Shown: positions 46,711-56,416 of the stretch, one piece after another
How the letters are laid out: every line of letters begins with the position of its first letter
Numbering within the stretch: position 1 is the first letter of the stretch
Assembly: GCA_947496865.1 (NCBI GenBank)
Contig: CANMEE010000002.1
Coordinates: forward strand, 930,001-994,000
Source: an uncultured Sphingomonadaceae bacterium
GTDB taxonomy: Bacteria; Pseudomonadota; Alphaproteobacteria; Sphingomonadales; Sphingomonadaceae
Direction: 5' to 3'
DNA: 64,000 nt
Made by a program: the position numbers and the translations under genes
Notes under the pieces: generated by a model
Databases searched by the model: none
Told to the model about the DNA's origin: nothing
What the model saw: only the letters and a program-made list of their open reading frames with translations

Positions 46711-47352
46711 ATGACAGATCAACACACCACTTCTGCCGACTATCTGGTCGCACTGGGCCAAGTGCAACGCTATCCGAACAAATCTGTTGAGCTGTGCCTA
46801 TTGAAAAATTTCCTGAGAGCGGACGAATGCGAACAACTGATCCAGCGCATTGACGAGAAACGGCGACCGTCAACCATAGCCGATGCCAATGGCGATGACT
46901 ATTTCCGCACCAGTGAAACCTGCGATCTCGATCATAACGACCCTTTTGTAGCGGAGATAGATGCAAAAATATGCCGCTTTGGGAATATAGATCACAAATT
47001 CGGGGAACCGCTTCAAGGCCAACGTTACGCCGAGGGACAGGAATTCAAGGCCCATACCGACTTTTTTGATCCGAAAGGCCAGGATTTCAAAAAATTCTGT
47101 TCCGAATCCGGTCAACGCACTTGGACCTTCATGATCTATTTGAACGAACCCGATGCCGGTGGCGCAACCCGCTTTGTAAAGTTGAACAAGAAATTTGTGC
47201 CGCAGACCGGCAATATCTTATGCTGGAATAATATGTCTCCCGATGGCAGCGTGAACGAACTAACGCTTCATCACGGCATGAAAGTGCGCAGCGGAACCAA
47301 ATATGTGATAACCAAATGGTTCCGAGAGCGCCCTTGGCCATGGATCGCATAA
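46711..47352 (+). CDS. 2OG-Fe(II) oxygenase, prolyl 4-hydroxylase alpha-subunit-like
   Basis: A 213-residue soluble oxygenase of the P4Hc type. The iron triad is readable: H-x-D in FKAHTDFFDP and a distal His in LTLHHGMKV, with the 2-oxoglutarate-binding Lys in GTKYVITKWF. YLNEPDAGGATRF is the family core. ATG 46711 is chosen over an in-frame TTG at 46687. Targets of bacterial homologues are mostly unknown; prolines in a protein are one option. It lies 32 bases before the Nramp gene on the same strand. Confidence 0.87.
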   Translation: MTDQHTTSADYLVALGQVQRYPNKSVELCLLKNFLRADECEQLIQRIDEKRRPSTIADANGDDYFRTSETCDLDHNDPFVAEIDAKICRFGNIDHKFGEPLQGQRYAEGQEFKAHTDFFDPKGQDFKKFCSESGQRTWTFMIYLNEPDAGGATRFVKLNKKFVPQTGNILCWNNMSPDGSVNELTLHHGMKVRSGTKYVITKWFRERPWPWIA

Positions 47353-47384
47353 ACCACTAGGATGATCATATTGCAGCATATTTC

Positions 47385-48605
47385 ATGAACATAGCGCGCT
47401 ATCGCCCCGGTCCGGGCATGATGGTTTCGGCCGCCTTTATCGGCCCCGGCACCGTAACCGCCTGCACGCTGGCCGGTGCAAATTTCGGCTTTGTGCTGAT
47501 TTGGGCGCTGGCCTTTGCGACAGTGACGACGATCATTTTGCAATCCATTGCCGTGCGGGTCGCGCTGGTGTCGCGCATGGGCCTCGCCGAGGCCATGATG
47601 CAGACGGTGGCGTCCCCGCCGCTGCGGTGGCTCGCCGCCTTGCTGCTCATCGCGGCTTTGGCGCTGGGCAATGCGGCCTATGAAGCTGGCAATATCTCCG
47701 GCGCGTTATTGGGACTGGAAGCGCTCAACAGCGACCTGTCGGATAATCGCACGCTTACCATTACAGCGATCGCCGTGCTTGCCGGAGCGTTGATTTTGTT
47801 TTCCAAACCACGCTGGGTCGAACGCATATTGATCGCGATGGTCTTGTTCATGTGCGCCTCCTTCCTGCTCACCTTCTTCCTGACCAAGCCCGATATGGCC
47901 GCGATTTTGGGCGGGTTTGTGCCCACCATTCCTGAAGGCGGGTTGTTAACCGCCATCGCGCTTATCGGAACCACCATCGTCCCCTATAATCTGTTCCTCC
48001 ATGCCGCGAGCGTGCGGGAACGCTGGAAAGAAGAGAGCGATCTGGCTGAAGCGCAAACAGACAGCGCCGTTTCCATCGGCATCGGCGGTCTCGTTTCCAT
48101 CACCATATTGGCAACGGCTGCGGCCAGCCTGTTCGGCAGCGGCAGAGAAATTTCCAGCGCCGTTGATATGGCAGAGCAACTCAATCCGCTATTCGGCAGT
48201 TTTGCGAGCGCGACATTAGGCGCGGGTCTATTTGCCGCCGGATTGACCTCTGCCGTCACTGCGCCGCTGGCCACTGGATATATTGTTCAAGAGATTTTCG
48301 GAAAAACCGGAAAAGACGCATCGCGCGCACCTTTCCAGATCGGCGCATTGCTTGTCATATTATCCGGTACATTCGGTGCTTTGCTCAATTACAAACCGGT
48401 AGAAATTATCTTCGTGGCGCAGATTGCTAACGGCTTATTACTGCCGATCATCGCCTTTTTCCTGATCAAACTGGCCAATGACAGCGCGCTGCTGGGTCGC
48501 CATGTAAATGGGTGGAAGGGCAATATTGCCGGGGCGATAATATTGGCGGTAACCTCGATACTGGGCATCCGGCTCATCGCCCGGGCCATGGGATGGTGGC
48601 CGTGA
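47385..48605 (+). CDS. Nramp family metal ion transporter-like protein
   Basis: A 406-residue protein with about eleven transmembrane helices. The start RPGPGMMVSAAFIGPGTVTAC matches the first helix of NRAMP proteins, but the metal-binding DPGN of classic MntH is replaced by GPGT here. TIVPYNLFLHAASVRERW corresponds to helix 6, where MPHN/MPxN is usual. Those changes suggest a non-manganese substrate, as in the YcsG-like branch that accompanies 5-oxoprolinase genes. It is fused by overlap to pxpA. The transported substrate is unknown. Confidence 0.87.
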   Translation: MNIARYRPGPGMMVSAAFIGPGTVTACTLAGANFGFVLIWALAFATVTTIILQSIAVRVALVSRMGLAEAMMQTVASPPLRWLAALLLIAALALGNAAYEAGNISGALLGLEALNSDLSDNRTLTITAIAVLAGALILFSKPRWVERILIAMVLFMCASFLLTFFLTKPDMAAILGGFVPTIPEGGLLTAIALIGTTIVPYNLFLHAASVRERWKEESDLAEAQTDSAVSIGIGGLVSITILATAAASLFGSGREISSAVDMAEQLNPLFGSFASATLGAGLFAAGLTSAVTAPLATGYIVQEIFGKTGKDASRAPFQIGALLVILSGTFGALLNYKPVEIIFVAQIANGLLLPIIAFFLIKLANDSALLGRHVNGWKGNIAGAIILAVTSILGIRLIARAMGWWP

Positions 48606-49357
48606 CCAGAGCAATCGATCTCAATGCTGATCTCGGCGAGGACGAGAGCGCTGACGGGATAGCGCGTGACATTGCGATTATGGATATCGTCTCGAGCTGC
48701 AACATTGCTTGCGGCGGTCATGCAGGATCGCCGAAAACCATGCGCGCCATGTTGATCGCTGCCAAAGCAAAAGGCGTGGCTGCCGGCGCCCATCCCTCTT
48801 ATCCGGACCGTGCCAATTTCGGGCGAGTCAGCATGGAAATTGAGCCCGCCGCCTTGAAGGCCAGTTTGCTGGAACAGGTGAAAGCGATCAAGGCGATAGC
48901 CGCAGAGGTCGAAACAGAAATCACCCATCTGAAACCGCATGGCGCGCTCTATAATGATGCGCAGGATGATGAGGCTCTAGCGGGCATAGTGATGGCTATC
49001 GCACAACCGGAGAAGCTGACACTGGTAGGAATGGCCGATTCGCCCCTCCATCGGAAAGCAAATGAAAGTGGCGTCCGCTTTGTCGCGGAGGCCTTTATCG
49101 ACCGGCGGTACACCAAATACTCGCGCCTCGTACCGCGCGCAGAAGACGGTGCCGTTATCGCCAACGATGCAGATCGCGTACTGCAAGGATTGGCCCTATC
49201 CCTAGGAAACCCCATAGCGGCAAACAATCCATCACAAATCATCCCCGCCGATACGCTGTGCCTTCATTCCGATAGCGACGGCGCTCTCGCAACGGCAAAG
49301 GCTATGCGGCACGCGCTAGAGCGTGAGGGCATATCTATCGCGGCTCCGACCCGGTGA
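48602..49357 (+). CDS. pxpA: 5-oxoprolinase subunit A (LamB/YcsF family)
   Basis: A 251-residue protein with the PxpA signature AIDLNADLGEDE at the start, CNIACGGHAGSP (metal/catalytic loop) and VGAHPSYPDRANFGR-like AAGAHPSYPDRANFGR. With PxpB and PxpC it hydrolyses 5-oxoproline to glutamate using ATP. I choose GTG 48602, which overlaps the Nramp stop (GTGA) and has GGGATGG upstream; ATG 48593 is an alternative adding three residues. Confidence 0.93.
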   Translation: MTRAIDLNADLGEDESADGIARDIAIMDIVSSCNIACGGHAGSPKTMRAMLIAAKAKGVAAGAHPSYPDRANFGRVSMEIEPAALKASLLEQVKAIKAIAAEVETEITHLKPHGALYNDAQDDEALAGIVMAIAQPEKLTLVGMADSPLHRKANESGVRFVAEAFIDRRYTKYSRLVPRAEDGAVIANDADRVLQGLALSLGNPIAANNPSQIIPADTLCLHSDSDGALATAKAMRHALEREGISIAAPTR

Positions 49358-50019
49358 GCATTTTAGAGATTCACGCCTGCGATGATTGGCTTTCCTGTCC
49401 GTTAGATGGCCTTGAGGCCATTCATGCAGCAAGCACTTCGATACGGGAACAAGCCATGTGGCAGGAGGTCGTGTCCGGGCTGGATAGTATCGCGGTACAA
49501 TTTGATCCGGCGCGAATCGCGCCCCAAGAAGCGATAGACTTGTTCCGACAGCAGTTGCAGCAACCACAAACCGCTACAGCGACGCAAACAGCGCCCATAA
49601 CCATTCCCGTCTGTTATGATGAAGCATTCGCCCTCGACCGGAACTGGATAGCCGAAAAAATGGGCCTGTCCGTGGAAGCCTTGCTGCAATGGCATAGCCG
49701 CCAGCAGTTCACGGTGACGATGCTCGGCTTCATGCCGGGCTTTACCTATTTGCAATGCTCTGAGGACATTGTTGAAATCGGCAGATTGCCAAAACCCAGA
49801 CAAAAAGTTGCTGCGGGTTCGATTGGTATCATTGGCGACCAAAGCTGCATCTATTCCTTTTCCAGTCCCGGCGGCTGGCCGATCATTGGCCGGACGCCCA
49901 TTCAAACATTCGATCCCGGTCAGGATCAACCTGCCCTGCTATCCGCCAATCAATTGGTGTCGTACCAGCCCATTAGCAGGGCCGAATTTGATATCATCGC
50001 CAAAGGCCCATCGGCATGA
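49354..50019 (+). CDS. pxpB: 5-oxoprolinase subunit B (KipI family)
   Basis: A 221-residue protein of the AHS1/KipI family. The diagnostic TMLGFMPGFTYLQC and the GSIGIIGDQSCIYSF-SPGGWPIIGRTP region are present. It forms the 5-oxoprolinase complex with PxpA and PxpC. The start is GTG at 49354, overlapping the pxpA stop (GTGA), a repeated coupling pattern of this locus. Confidence 0.93.
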   Translation: MSILEIHACDDWLSCPLDGLEAIHAASTSIREQAMWQEVVSGLDSIAVQFDPARIAPQEAIDLFRQQLQQPQTATATQTAPITIPVCYDEAFALDRNWIAEKMGLSVEALLQWHSRQQFTVTMLGFMPGFTYLQCSEDIVEIGRLPKPRQKVAAGSIGIIGDQSCIYSFSSPGGWPIIGRTPIQTFDPGQDQPALLSANQLVSYQPISRAEFDIIAKGPSA

Positions 50020-50963
50020 CCCTCACTGTCATCAAGCCGGGCCTGCAAACCACCTTGCAAGGCGCGCCTTTTTCCGGTCATCGTCATTTGGGCATGCCCG
50101 CTGCCGGCGCTGCCGATTGCCTGTCTCTCACCTTGGCCAACCATTTGGTCGGTAAGGCCCCAGACGCGATATCATTGGAACTCACACTGGACGACGCCAA
50201 ATTTAGGGTCGAGCGCCCGACTGGCATAGCCCTCACCGGGGCCGCTACATTTCTTCGGATAAACGGCGACAATCGGTCTTTGCATGAACTGGTCCATACG
50301 CAGTCCGGTGATGAAATTCATATCGGTCCAGCGGACAAAGCCTGCCGGTCCTATCTGGCGATAGCCGAAGACATAAGCGCGCAATCTCTTTTGGGTGGCC
50401 AATCGACTTATCTCGGCGCTGGATTAGGCGGGTTTGAGGGGCGCGCGTTGCAGGTCGGGGACAGCGTTCAATGGATTGAGGGCAGTGCGTCTGTGACGAC
50501 GGGCAAACAAACCCCTGATAGCCTGCGCCCTGTCCTGTCCGATAAGCATATCATACGAGTCACCGCTGGACCTGAGATTCCGGCCCTAAACTCTTATTCC
50601 CAAGAGATATTTTTCGGACGAAAGTGGAAAGTCGGCATGCGAGCCAATCGCATGGGCCTGAGTTTGCAAGGCGTGCCGCTAGAGCAAGAAACTGCATTAT
50701 ACATGCAAAGCGCACCGGTCTTCCCGGGCACGATACAATGCCCCCCGGACGGCGAACCCTTTCTGCTTGGCCCTGACGCGCAAACCACCGGCGGTTACCC
50801 GCGAATAGCCCATGTGATCAGAGCAGATCGCCATCTGATCGGGCAATTACGTCCGGGTTCCGAAATCCAGTTTGTGAAAATCACAAATGAACGGGCGACA
50901 AAAATCTATCGCCAGAAGCTATCGCTGCTCGCGCCTTGGCTTGGAACCATAAACCTGTGGTGA
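50016..50963 (+). CDS. pxpC: 5-oxoprolinase subunit C (biotin-dependent carboxyltransferase family, KipA)
   Basis: A 315-residue AHS2/KipA protein. VIKPGLQTTLQG at the start, GHRHLGMPAAGAAD, and KVGMRANRMGLSLQG followed by GYPRIAHVIRAD are family blocks. It completes the 5-oxoprolinase. The start overlaps pxpB by four bases. Oxoproline detoxification and reuse as glutamate is the established role of PxpABC in bacteria. Confidence 0.93.
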   Translation: MTLTVIKPGLQTTLQGAPFSGHRHLGMPAAGAADCLSLTLANHLVGKAPDAISLELTLDDAKFRVERPTGIALTGAATFLRINGDNRSLHELVHTQSGDEIHIGPADKACRSYLAIAEDISAQSLLGGQSTYLGAGLGGFEGRALQVGDSVQWIEGSASVTTGKQTPDSLRPVLSDKHIIRVTAGPEIPALNSYSQEIFFGRKWKVGMRANRMGLSLQGVPLEQETALYMQSAPVFPGTIQCPPDGEPFLLGPDAQTTGGYPRIAHVIRADRHLIGQLRPGSEIQFVKITNERATKIYRQKLSLLAPWLGTINLW

Positions 50964-50993
50964 GCAGAGGCACGAAGCCCCTGCCTACACAGC

Positions 50994-51224
50994 TTAGTTT
51001 TTCTTGAGTGACAAACCGCCAAAACGCTTGTTGAAGCGTGCGACCTGACCACCGGCATCGAGAAGACGCTGGTTGCCGCCGGTCCATGCCGGGTGCGAGC
51101 TCGGATCAATATCCAGCTGCAGCGTGTCGCCCTCTTTGCCCCAGGTGGAGCGGGTTTCGAACACAGTGCCGTCCGTCATTTGGACCTTGATCACGTGATA
51201 GTCGGGATGCGTATCTTTTTTCAT
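50994..51224 (-). CDS. rpmE: 50S ribosomal protein L31
   Basis: A 76-residue ribosomal protein starting [14 protein letters not shown], with the [20 protein letters not shown] segment diagnostic of alphaproteobacterial L31. It has no zinc-binding cysteines, so it is a C- form. ATG 51224 lies six bases after GGAG; the in-frame extension to 51344 is not expected. It is placed last in the fabZ block and converges on pxpC with 30 bases between stops. Confidence 0.95.
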   Translation of the reverse strand: MKKDTHPDYHVIKVQMTDGTVFETRSTWGKEGDTLQLDIDPSSHPAWTGGNQRLLDAGGQVARFNKRFGGLSLKKN

Positions 51225-51344
51225 TTTCTGCTCCAAAACGGGCTGGTTTCCGACCAGATCCCTAAGCGTATAATAGTCTGCGAAGCGGCGCATTAACCGC
51301 CGCTGCCGCAAAGTGCAAGATTCTTTTACTGTGTATGCTGCCAA

Positions 51345-51803
51345 TTATGAACTGGGCGGATCGGCAATCATCGCAGTGAAACTGGCTTCGGCAGCCAATT
51401 TGTCACCAATCATCGCTTTGCCATAGAATTTGCAGACCCGTGCGCGTTTCTGAACAAATTCGACATTGAGCGACAACAAGCAACCCGGTTCCACGGGATT
51501 GCGGAATTTTGCCCCGTCAATCGCCATGAAATAAACCAGCTTGCCGGAACCGACGAGACCAAAGCTCTCCATTGCCAGAACCCCGGCGGCTTGCGCCAAG
51601 GCTTCGACAATCATTACGCCCGGCATGATTGGACGTCCGGGGAAATGGCCTTGAAAAAACCCTTCGTTCATCGAAACGGCTTTCACCGCACGAATGGATT
51701 CGTCCTTGATCAGTTCTTCGACACGATCCACCAGCAGCATGGGATAGCGATGCGGTAGCACCGCCATCACCTTGGTGACGTCATAATCCAACGGTTCAGA
51801 CAT
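51345..51803 (-). CDS. fabZ: 3-hydroxyacyl-ACP dehydratase FabZ
   Basis: A 152-residue hotdog-fold enzyme that dehydrates 3-hydroxyacyl-ACP in fatty acid elongation. [13 protein letters not shown], the catalytic His in [15 protein letters not shown] and the Glu in [11 protein letters not shown] are all present. It follows the Skp-like gene by eight bases. In many Proteobacteria lpxD lies between skp and fabZ, and lpxA follows; both are missing here. Confidence 0.96.
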   Translation of the reverse strand: MSEPLDYDVTKVMAVLPHRYPMLLVDRVEELIKDESIRAVKAVSMNEGFFQGHFPGRPIMPGVMIVEALAQAAGVLAMESFGLVGSGKLVYFMAIDGAKFRNPVEPGCLLSLNVEFVQKRARVCKFYGKAMIGDKLAAEASFTAMIADPPSS

Positions 51804-51811
51804 TATGTCTT

Positions 51812-52462
51812 TTACCGGCCTGATGGTTGGGCAGCAGCTGGCTGCTGAGCTTGTTGCTGAGCCTGTCCGGGTTTCCAGCCTGCTGGCGGTGTAATTGACG
51901 CGGAAGGAATCAGCTTGTTAAGCTCTAGCACAATAGCATCCGTGATATCGACATAGGGTTCGCGTGCAACGATCGCCTGTGGCTGCAACACCAGATCAAC
52001 CTTTTTGGCTTTCATAGTCGATTTGATCGCATCGTTCAATTTCATACCGACTTGCTCTTCGACATACGCGGTGGCCAAGGTCACACGCTGTTGCAAACGA
52101 GCCAGTTCCTGCTGACCAGATTGCCGCTTTGCTTGAAGAGCTTGCGCTTGCGGTGCAACGGTTTGCGCAGTGGCACCGGGCTTTTGAACCTCAACATTAT
52201 AAGCATCCACCAGAGGCTTTAATTCAACCTGCAAAGCAGCTGCGCGAGCATTTGTCTGCTCGATATCGGTCTTATAGGTGGTTTTCATCTGCGCCACAGC
52301 CGTCTGATAAGCCTGAGACTTAACGACAGCCGCTTCATAATTGGCGACCGCGATACCAGTTTTCGACTGGGCCGCAGCTGGTGATACTACCAGGGCTGGA
52401 ACCGACAAGGTTGCAATAGCCAAAGCGGCTGATTTCAAGAGTGTCTTTGTTGAAAAGGTCAT
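51812..52462 (-). CDS. skp: OmpH/Skp-like periplasmic outer membrane protein chaperone
   Basis: A 216-residue exported protein, signal peptide of about 31 residues ending SPAAAQ, followed by the OmpH fold with a long coiled coil (about 60-150, rich in Gln, Ala, Lys). It ends with a Pro/Gln/Ala-rich tail ([15 protein letters not shown]). It would escort unfolded outer membrane proteins to BamA, whose gene precedes with a one-base overlap (TAATG). Confidence 0.88.
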   Translation of the reverse strand: MTFSTKTLLKSAALAIATLSVPALVVSPAAAQSKTGIAVANYEAAVVKSQAYQTAVAQMKTTYKTDIEQTNARAAALQVELKPLVDAYNVEVQKPGATAQTVAPQAQALQAKRQSGQQELARLQQRVTLATAYVEEQVGMKLNDAIKSTMKAKKVDLVLQPQAIVAREPYVDITDAIVLELNKLIPSASITPPAGWKPGQAQQQAQQPAAAQPSGR

Positions 52463-55200
52463 TAGAATTGTGTTCCTACATTGAAAGTAAATAGCTTAGT
52501 ATCATCACCGGGCTCTTTTAACAAAGCGCGCGCGATATCGATCCTGAACGGACCGAATGGAGAGTTCCAGTTGACCCCGAAGCCAATGGAAAGACGTGGG
52601 CTGGCACTATCGCCAAAAAACTGTTCGGTAAACTGAGTCGCAATCGGGAACGGGTTACCGGCTGCATCCAGCGCTTGCGGCGTAATAACAGCGTTACCGG
52701 CTGAGTCGGTTCTCAAAAAGCCGAGAGAATTGGGAACCGGCACGGGCACCAGCTGAGTAGGATCAGCAGCACTGGGTACCAACACCACGTCACCATTGTC
52801 ATCTCGTTGATTAAGCGTGCCAAAAAATTGTGGATTCTGAAGAATCGGCGTCGTCACGTTGAACACTGCGCCGGCATCTACGAAGATCGAAGGCCGTAAT
52901 CCAAGCTCTCGAATGCCGGAACCCAGAGGTATCTCTAGTTCAGCACGCGCCAGATAATAAGCCCGGCCGCCGATCGCATCATCGGTTTGTCGGCCATTTT
53001 CATTGATGATAAGTTCGTTAATCGCATTACCATTCGCATCCAACCCTGGTTGTGTGAAATTACGAACAACGCGAGGACCAACACCGCGAATACCAAATCC
53101 GCGAATTTGCGGTTCACCAAGAAAGAACCGATCGGTCAGTCGAACGTCATCAATCCCATCTGCTGCACTGCCACGATTTTCCAATGCGTAAATATAGCCT
53201 GCTTCCCCGCTGATAGAGAAAATAAACTGACCGAAAGGCCGCCAATATTTGGCTGCATTAAGTCGCCCTTTTAGATATTTGACGCTGCCGCCTAACCCGG
53301 CAAAATCCAAGCTGCCAACAATGGTTTGCCCACGTGTTGGCCGGACGCGATTATCGCGATCATCGTAAATCAATGAAGCGCCTATAGATGATGTCGTCCG
53401 TTCACCGAGGGCATCACAAAGAAAACGACCTGCAACCAGTGGATCACAAAAATCGTCCGCACTGTTTCCGCGGACATTATCACCGTTCAGATCGGTGAAG
53501 AATAGATTTCGATCCAACGTCACATCATCAAAGCTCAAACCGTAGCGGAGGGAGGCCGAGAAATATTCAGTAATCGGTACACCGGCACGGACTTGGAAAC
53601 CAGTGGTCAGCTGTTCAAAAGTTGTTTCGCGATCATTGCCGACAAAGTTGAAACTATTCAAATCGCGGCGGAAGAGATCGACGCCAACTGCAATGTTCCG
53701 ATCAAACAAATAAGGCTCGGTAAAACCCAGTTCGATAGATTGAGAGAAGCTGGAATAACTCACACTCGCCCGCAATTCCTGACCTTTGCCGCGGAAGTTC
53801 CGCTGACGAACGGACGCTTGCAAAATGAAATTCTCTACGCTTGAGAAACCAGCGGAAAGCTGTAGCTCACCGGTGGCGCGTTCTTCAACATTCGCTTCCA
53901 AGATGATCCGGTCAGGCGCACTGCCCTGCTTCTGTTCAATTTCCAGTTCGTCCTGGAAAAAGCCCAGAGACTTGATCCGGTTGGCGGAGCGCTTCACTTG
54001 AAAACTATTAAAAGCATCACCTTCATTCAAACGGAATTCACGGCGGACGACCTTGTCTACAGTCAGTGTATTTCCGTTAATATCGATGCGTTCAACATAA
54101 ACCCGGTCACTTTCAGCAACCTTGAACGTAATTCCCATCGTCAGGGTTTCTTTATCGCGATCAAATTCCGGACGAACATCGGCAAAAGCATAACCGAATA
54201 AACCCGCAGTTTCACTAAGGCTTTCTACTGTGTCCTCGACTTGTTTAGCGTTATAGAAATCACCTTCCTTCATCGGCAAACGCGGCGTCAACGTTTCGGC
54301 GGTAAAGTCACGAATTTCGCTTTCAACAGCAACGTCACCAAATTTGTAACGCTCGCCCTCTTCCACCACATAGGTGATGATAAAGTCTTTTTTGTCTGGC
54401 GTCAGTTCCGCAACTGCTGAGATCACACGGAAATCGGCATAGCCTTCGGTCAGATAAAATTGGCGCAGCTTCTGTTGGTCAAAGGCAAGGCGATCCGGAT
54501 CATAAGTGTCGCTGGAGCTGAAGAAGCGATAGAAGCGCGCCTGCTTGGTCGCCATTTCGCCACGCAACTTGCCATCCGAGAACACTTCATTTCCGATGAT
54601 ATTAATCTGCTGAACTTTGGATTTCGGGCCCTCGTTAACCTCGAACACGATATCTACACGGTTTTGGTCAAGCTGAACCATTTTAGGCTCGACGCTCGCT
54701 GCGAATCGGCCCTTACGTTTGTAAAGCTCAACAATACGCGCGACATCGGCGCGCACCTTGGAACGCGTGAAAATTTGACGCGGCGCCAAACGGATTTCCG
54801 GGCGAATCTTGTCTTCCTTGATCCGCTTATTGCCTTCCAGCAAGATGCGATTAATCACCGGGTTTTCGATAACCTCAATGACGACAGCTCCAGCATTGTT
54901 GCGGATACTGACATCTTTGAATAATTCCGTTTCAAACAAGTCTTTAAGAGCTTGGTCAGCTGCTTCCTGGGTATAGGTCTGTCCGACCCGCAACTTCATG
55001 TAAGAGAGGACAGTGCCTGACTCGAGCCGCTGAGACCCGTTTACAACAATAGACCGGATCGTATTATCGACCGGTAAAACTGGTTGGACGGCAGGTGCTT
55101 CCTGCGCATGTGCGGGCACCGTAATACCTGCCAAAATAGTACCACTCAACAATATGGGCAGGAGCCGTTTTTTATGCTTCACAGACAAACTCGCTTTCAC
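52462..55200 (-). CDS. bamA: outer membrane protein assembly factor BamA
   Basis: A 912-residue protein with a signal peptide ending PAHAQ, five POTRA domains (about 45-450, beginning IRSIVVNGSQRLESGTVLSY) and a C-terminal 16-stranded barrel ending FNVGTQF with the terminal Phe. The RGFGIRGVGPR motif in the barrel (QIRGFGIRGVGP) matches the VRGF loop of Omp85 proteins. It is somewhat longer than E. coli BamA, as usual in this group. The start is GTG at 55200; a second in-frame GTG at 55182 (MKHKKR) is possible, and neither has a clear ribosome site. Confidence 0.95.
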   Translation of the reverse strand: MKASLSVKHKKRLLPILLSGTILAGITVPAHAQEAPAVQPVLPVDNTIRSIVVNGSQRLESGTVLSYMKLRVGQTYTQEAADQALKDLFETELFKDVSIRNNAGAVVIEVIENPVINRILLEGNKRIKEDKIRPEIRLAPRQIFTRSKVRADVARIVELYKRKGRFAASVEPKMVQLDQNRVDIVFEVNEGPKSKVQQINIIGNEVFSDGKLRGEMATKQARFYRFFSSSDTYDPDRLAFDQQKLRQFYLTEGYADFRVISAVAELTPDKKDFIITYVVEEGERYKFGDVAVESEIRDFTAETLTPRLPMKEGDFYNAKQVEDTVESLSETAGLFGYAFADVRPEFDRDKETLTMGITFKVAESDRVYVERIDINGNTLTVDKVVRREFRLNEGDAFNSFQVKRSANRIKSLGFFQDELEIEQKQGSAPDRIILEANVEERATGELQLSAGFSSVENFILQASVRQRNFRGKGQELRASVSYSSFSQSIELGFTEPYLFDRNIAVGVDLFRRDLNSFNFVGNDRETTFEQLTTGFQVRAGVPITEYFSASLRYGLSFDDVTLDRNLFFTDLNGDNVRGNSADDFCDPLVAGRFLCDALGERTTSSIGASLIYDDRDNRVRPTRGQTIVGSLDFAGLGGSVKYLKGRLNAAKYWRPFGQFIFSISGEAGYIYALENRGSAADGIDDVRLTDRFFLGEPQIRGFGIRGVGPRVVRNFTQPGLDANGNAINELIINENGRQTDDAIGGRAYYLARAELEIPLGSGIRELGLRPSIFVDAGAVFNVTTPILQNPQFFGTLNQRDDNGDVVLVPSAADPTQLVPVPVPNSLGFLRTDSAGNAVITPQALDAAGNPFPIATQFTEQFFGDSASPRLSIGFGVNWNSPFGPFRIDIARALLKEPGDDTKLFTFNVGTQF

Positions 55201-55291
55201 GCCTTAAACTCAAAAAATAACAACCCGTGCATATTTTGCATCAAGTTTTGCGAACCCCCTGCCCCAACCAGAGCCATCAATCAACGGGCAA

Positions 55292-56416
55292 TTAACCAGA
55301 GATCGCCCTGAACAATCCAAAAGAGGCCAAATCATTAAACGTCACCACCAGCATGAACATCACAACAAGAGCAAAACCTGATCGGAATGCCCATTCCTGA
55401 ACCATAGGATTGGCAGGCTTTCGCCGAACCGCTTCTATGGCATAGAACATCAAATGCCCACCATCGAGCATGGGGATTGGCAGGAGGTTGATGAACCCTA
55501 AGTTAATTGAGATTAACGCTACAAAGAATATGAACTGGCTGAGCCCGGCAACAAATTGCTCGCCGGAAACTTGCGCGATTTTAAGCGGCCCGCCAAGCTC
55601 TTTGACCGAACGCCGGCCACTGATCACCTGACCCAATGTCGTGACGATCAGATCGACAATCTCGCCGGTCTGCCGCGTCGCGACAATGGGCGCCTCCCAT
55701 AACGAAACGTCCCGGCGTTCTATCCTGTCTGGCGATATTCCCAGTAAACCGATCTTATATTCGTTGCCAAACCGGTCTTTTTCCAGACGCACGCCAATTT
55801 TAGCTTCTTTGGAGATAACTCTCCCATCACGCTCGAAAGCTATTTCTACTTCTTTCGCAGGAATGATCGAAATTTCGCGCGACAAATCCGTAAAGCGATC
55901 AATCGCATCACCATCAATAGAAACAATTTTATCACCCGCTTTCAAACCGATGGCTTCTGCTGTTGATTTTTCGGCGACTGTTCCAACAACCGGCGGCGTT
56001 ACGCTTTCGCCAAAAGTCAGCGCAAATCCGGCCAATATCAGGATAGCAAAAAGGAAATTGATAGCTGGGCCAGCAAAAACAATCGCGGCGCGCTTCCATA
56101 GAGACTTCGATTGAAAGGTCCGGTTGCGCTCTTCTGGCGGCAATTCCAGCCAATCCTCGCTGGGGGTGCTGGCCGGATCCATGTCTCCGGCAAATTGCAC
56201 ATAGCCGCCCAGAGGCAGCGCGCAGATTTTCCATCGCGTGCCGCGTTTGTCGTTCCAGCCGACAAGTTCTTTCCCAAAACCAATGGAAAAAGTATCGGCT
56301 TTCACGCCGCACCAGCGCCCAACCAAATAATGACCCATTTCATGAATGAAAACGAGCACACCGATAGTGAGCAAAAAAGCGAATAATGTCAGCAATATAC
56401 CTGGGTTTTCAGTCAA
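55292..56416 (-). CDS. rseP: site-2 intramembrane protease RseP
   Basis: A 374-residue M50 zinc protease with the HEMGH active site (residues 25-29) in the first helix, a PDZ domain (about 120-200, VGTVAEKSTAEAIGLKAGD), and the second motif NLLPIPMLDGGHL near residue 310. It cleaves membrane anti-sigma factors after a first cut. Its start is TTG at 56416, overlapping the dxr stop (TTGA). No ATG precedes the first helix. The 91-base gap to bamA shows nothing notable. Confidence 0.95.
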   Translation of the reverse strand: MTENPGILLTLFAFLLTIGVLVFIHEMGHYLVGRWCGVKADTFSIGFGKELVGWNDKRGTRWKICALPLGGYVQFAGDMDPASTPSEDWLELPPEERNRTFQSKSLWKRAAIVFAGPAINFLFAILILAGFALTFGESVTPPVVGTVAEKSTAEAIGLKAGDKIVSIDGDAIDRFTDLSREISIIPAKEVEIAFERDGRVISKEAKIGVRLEKDRFGNEYKIGLLGISPDRIERRDVSLWEAPIVATRQTGEIVDLIVTTLGQVISGRRSVKELGGPLKIAQVSGEQFVAGLSQFIFFVALISINLGFINLLPIPMLDGGHLMFYAIEAVRRKPANPMVQEWAFRSGFALVVMFMLVVTFNDLASFGLFRAISG

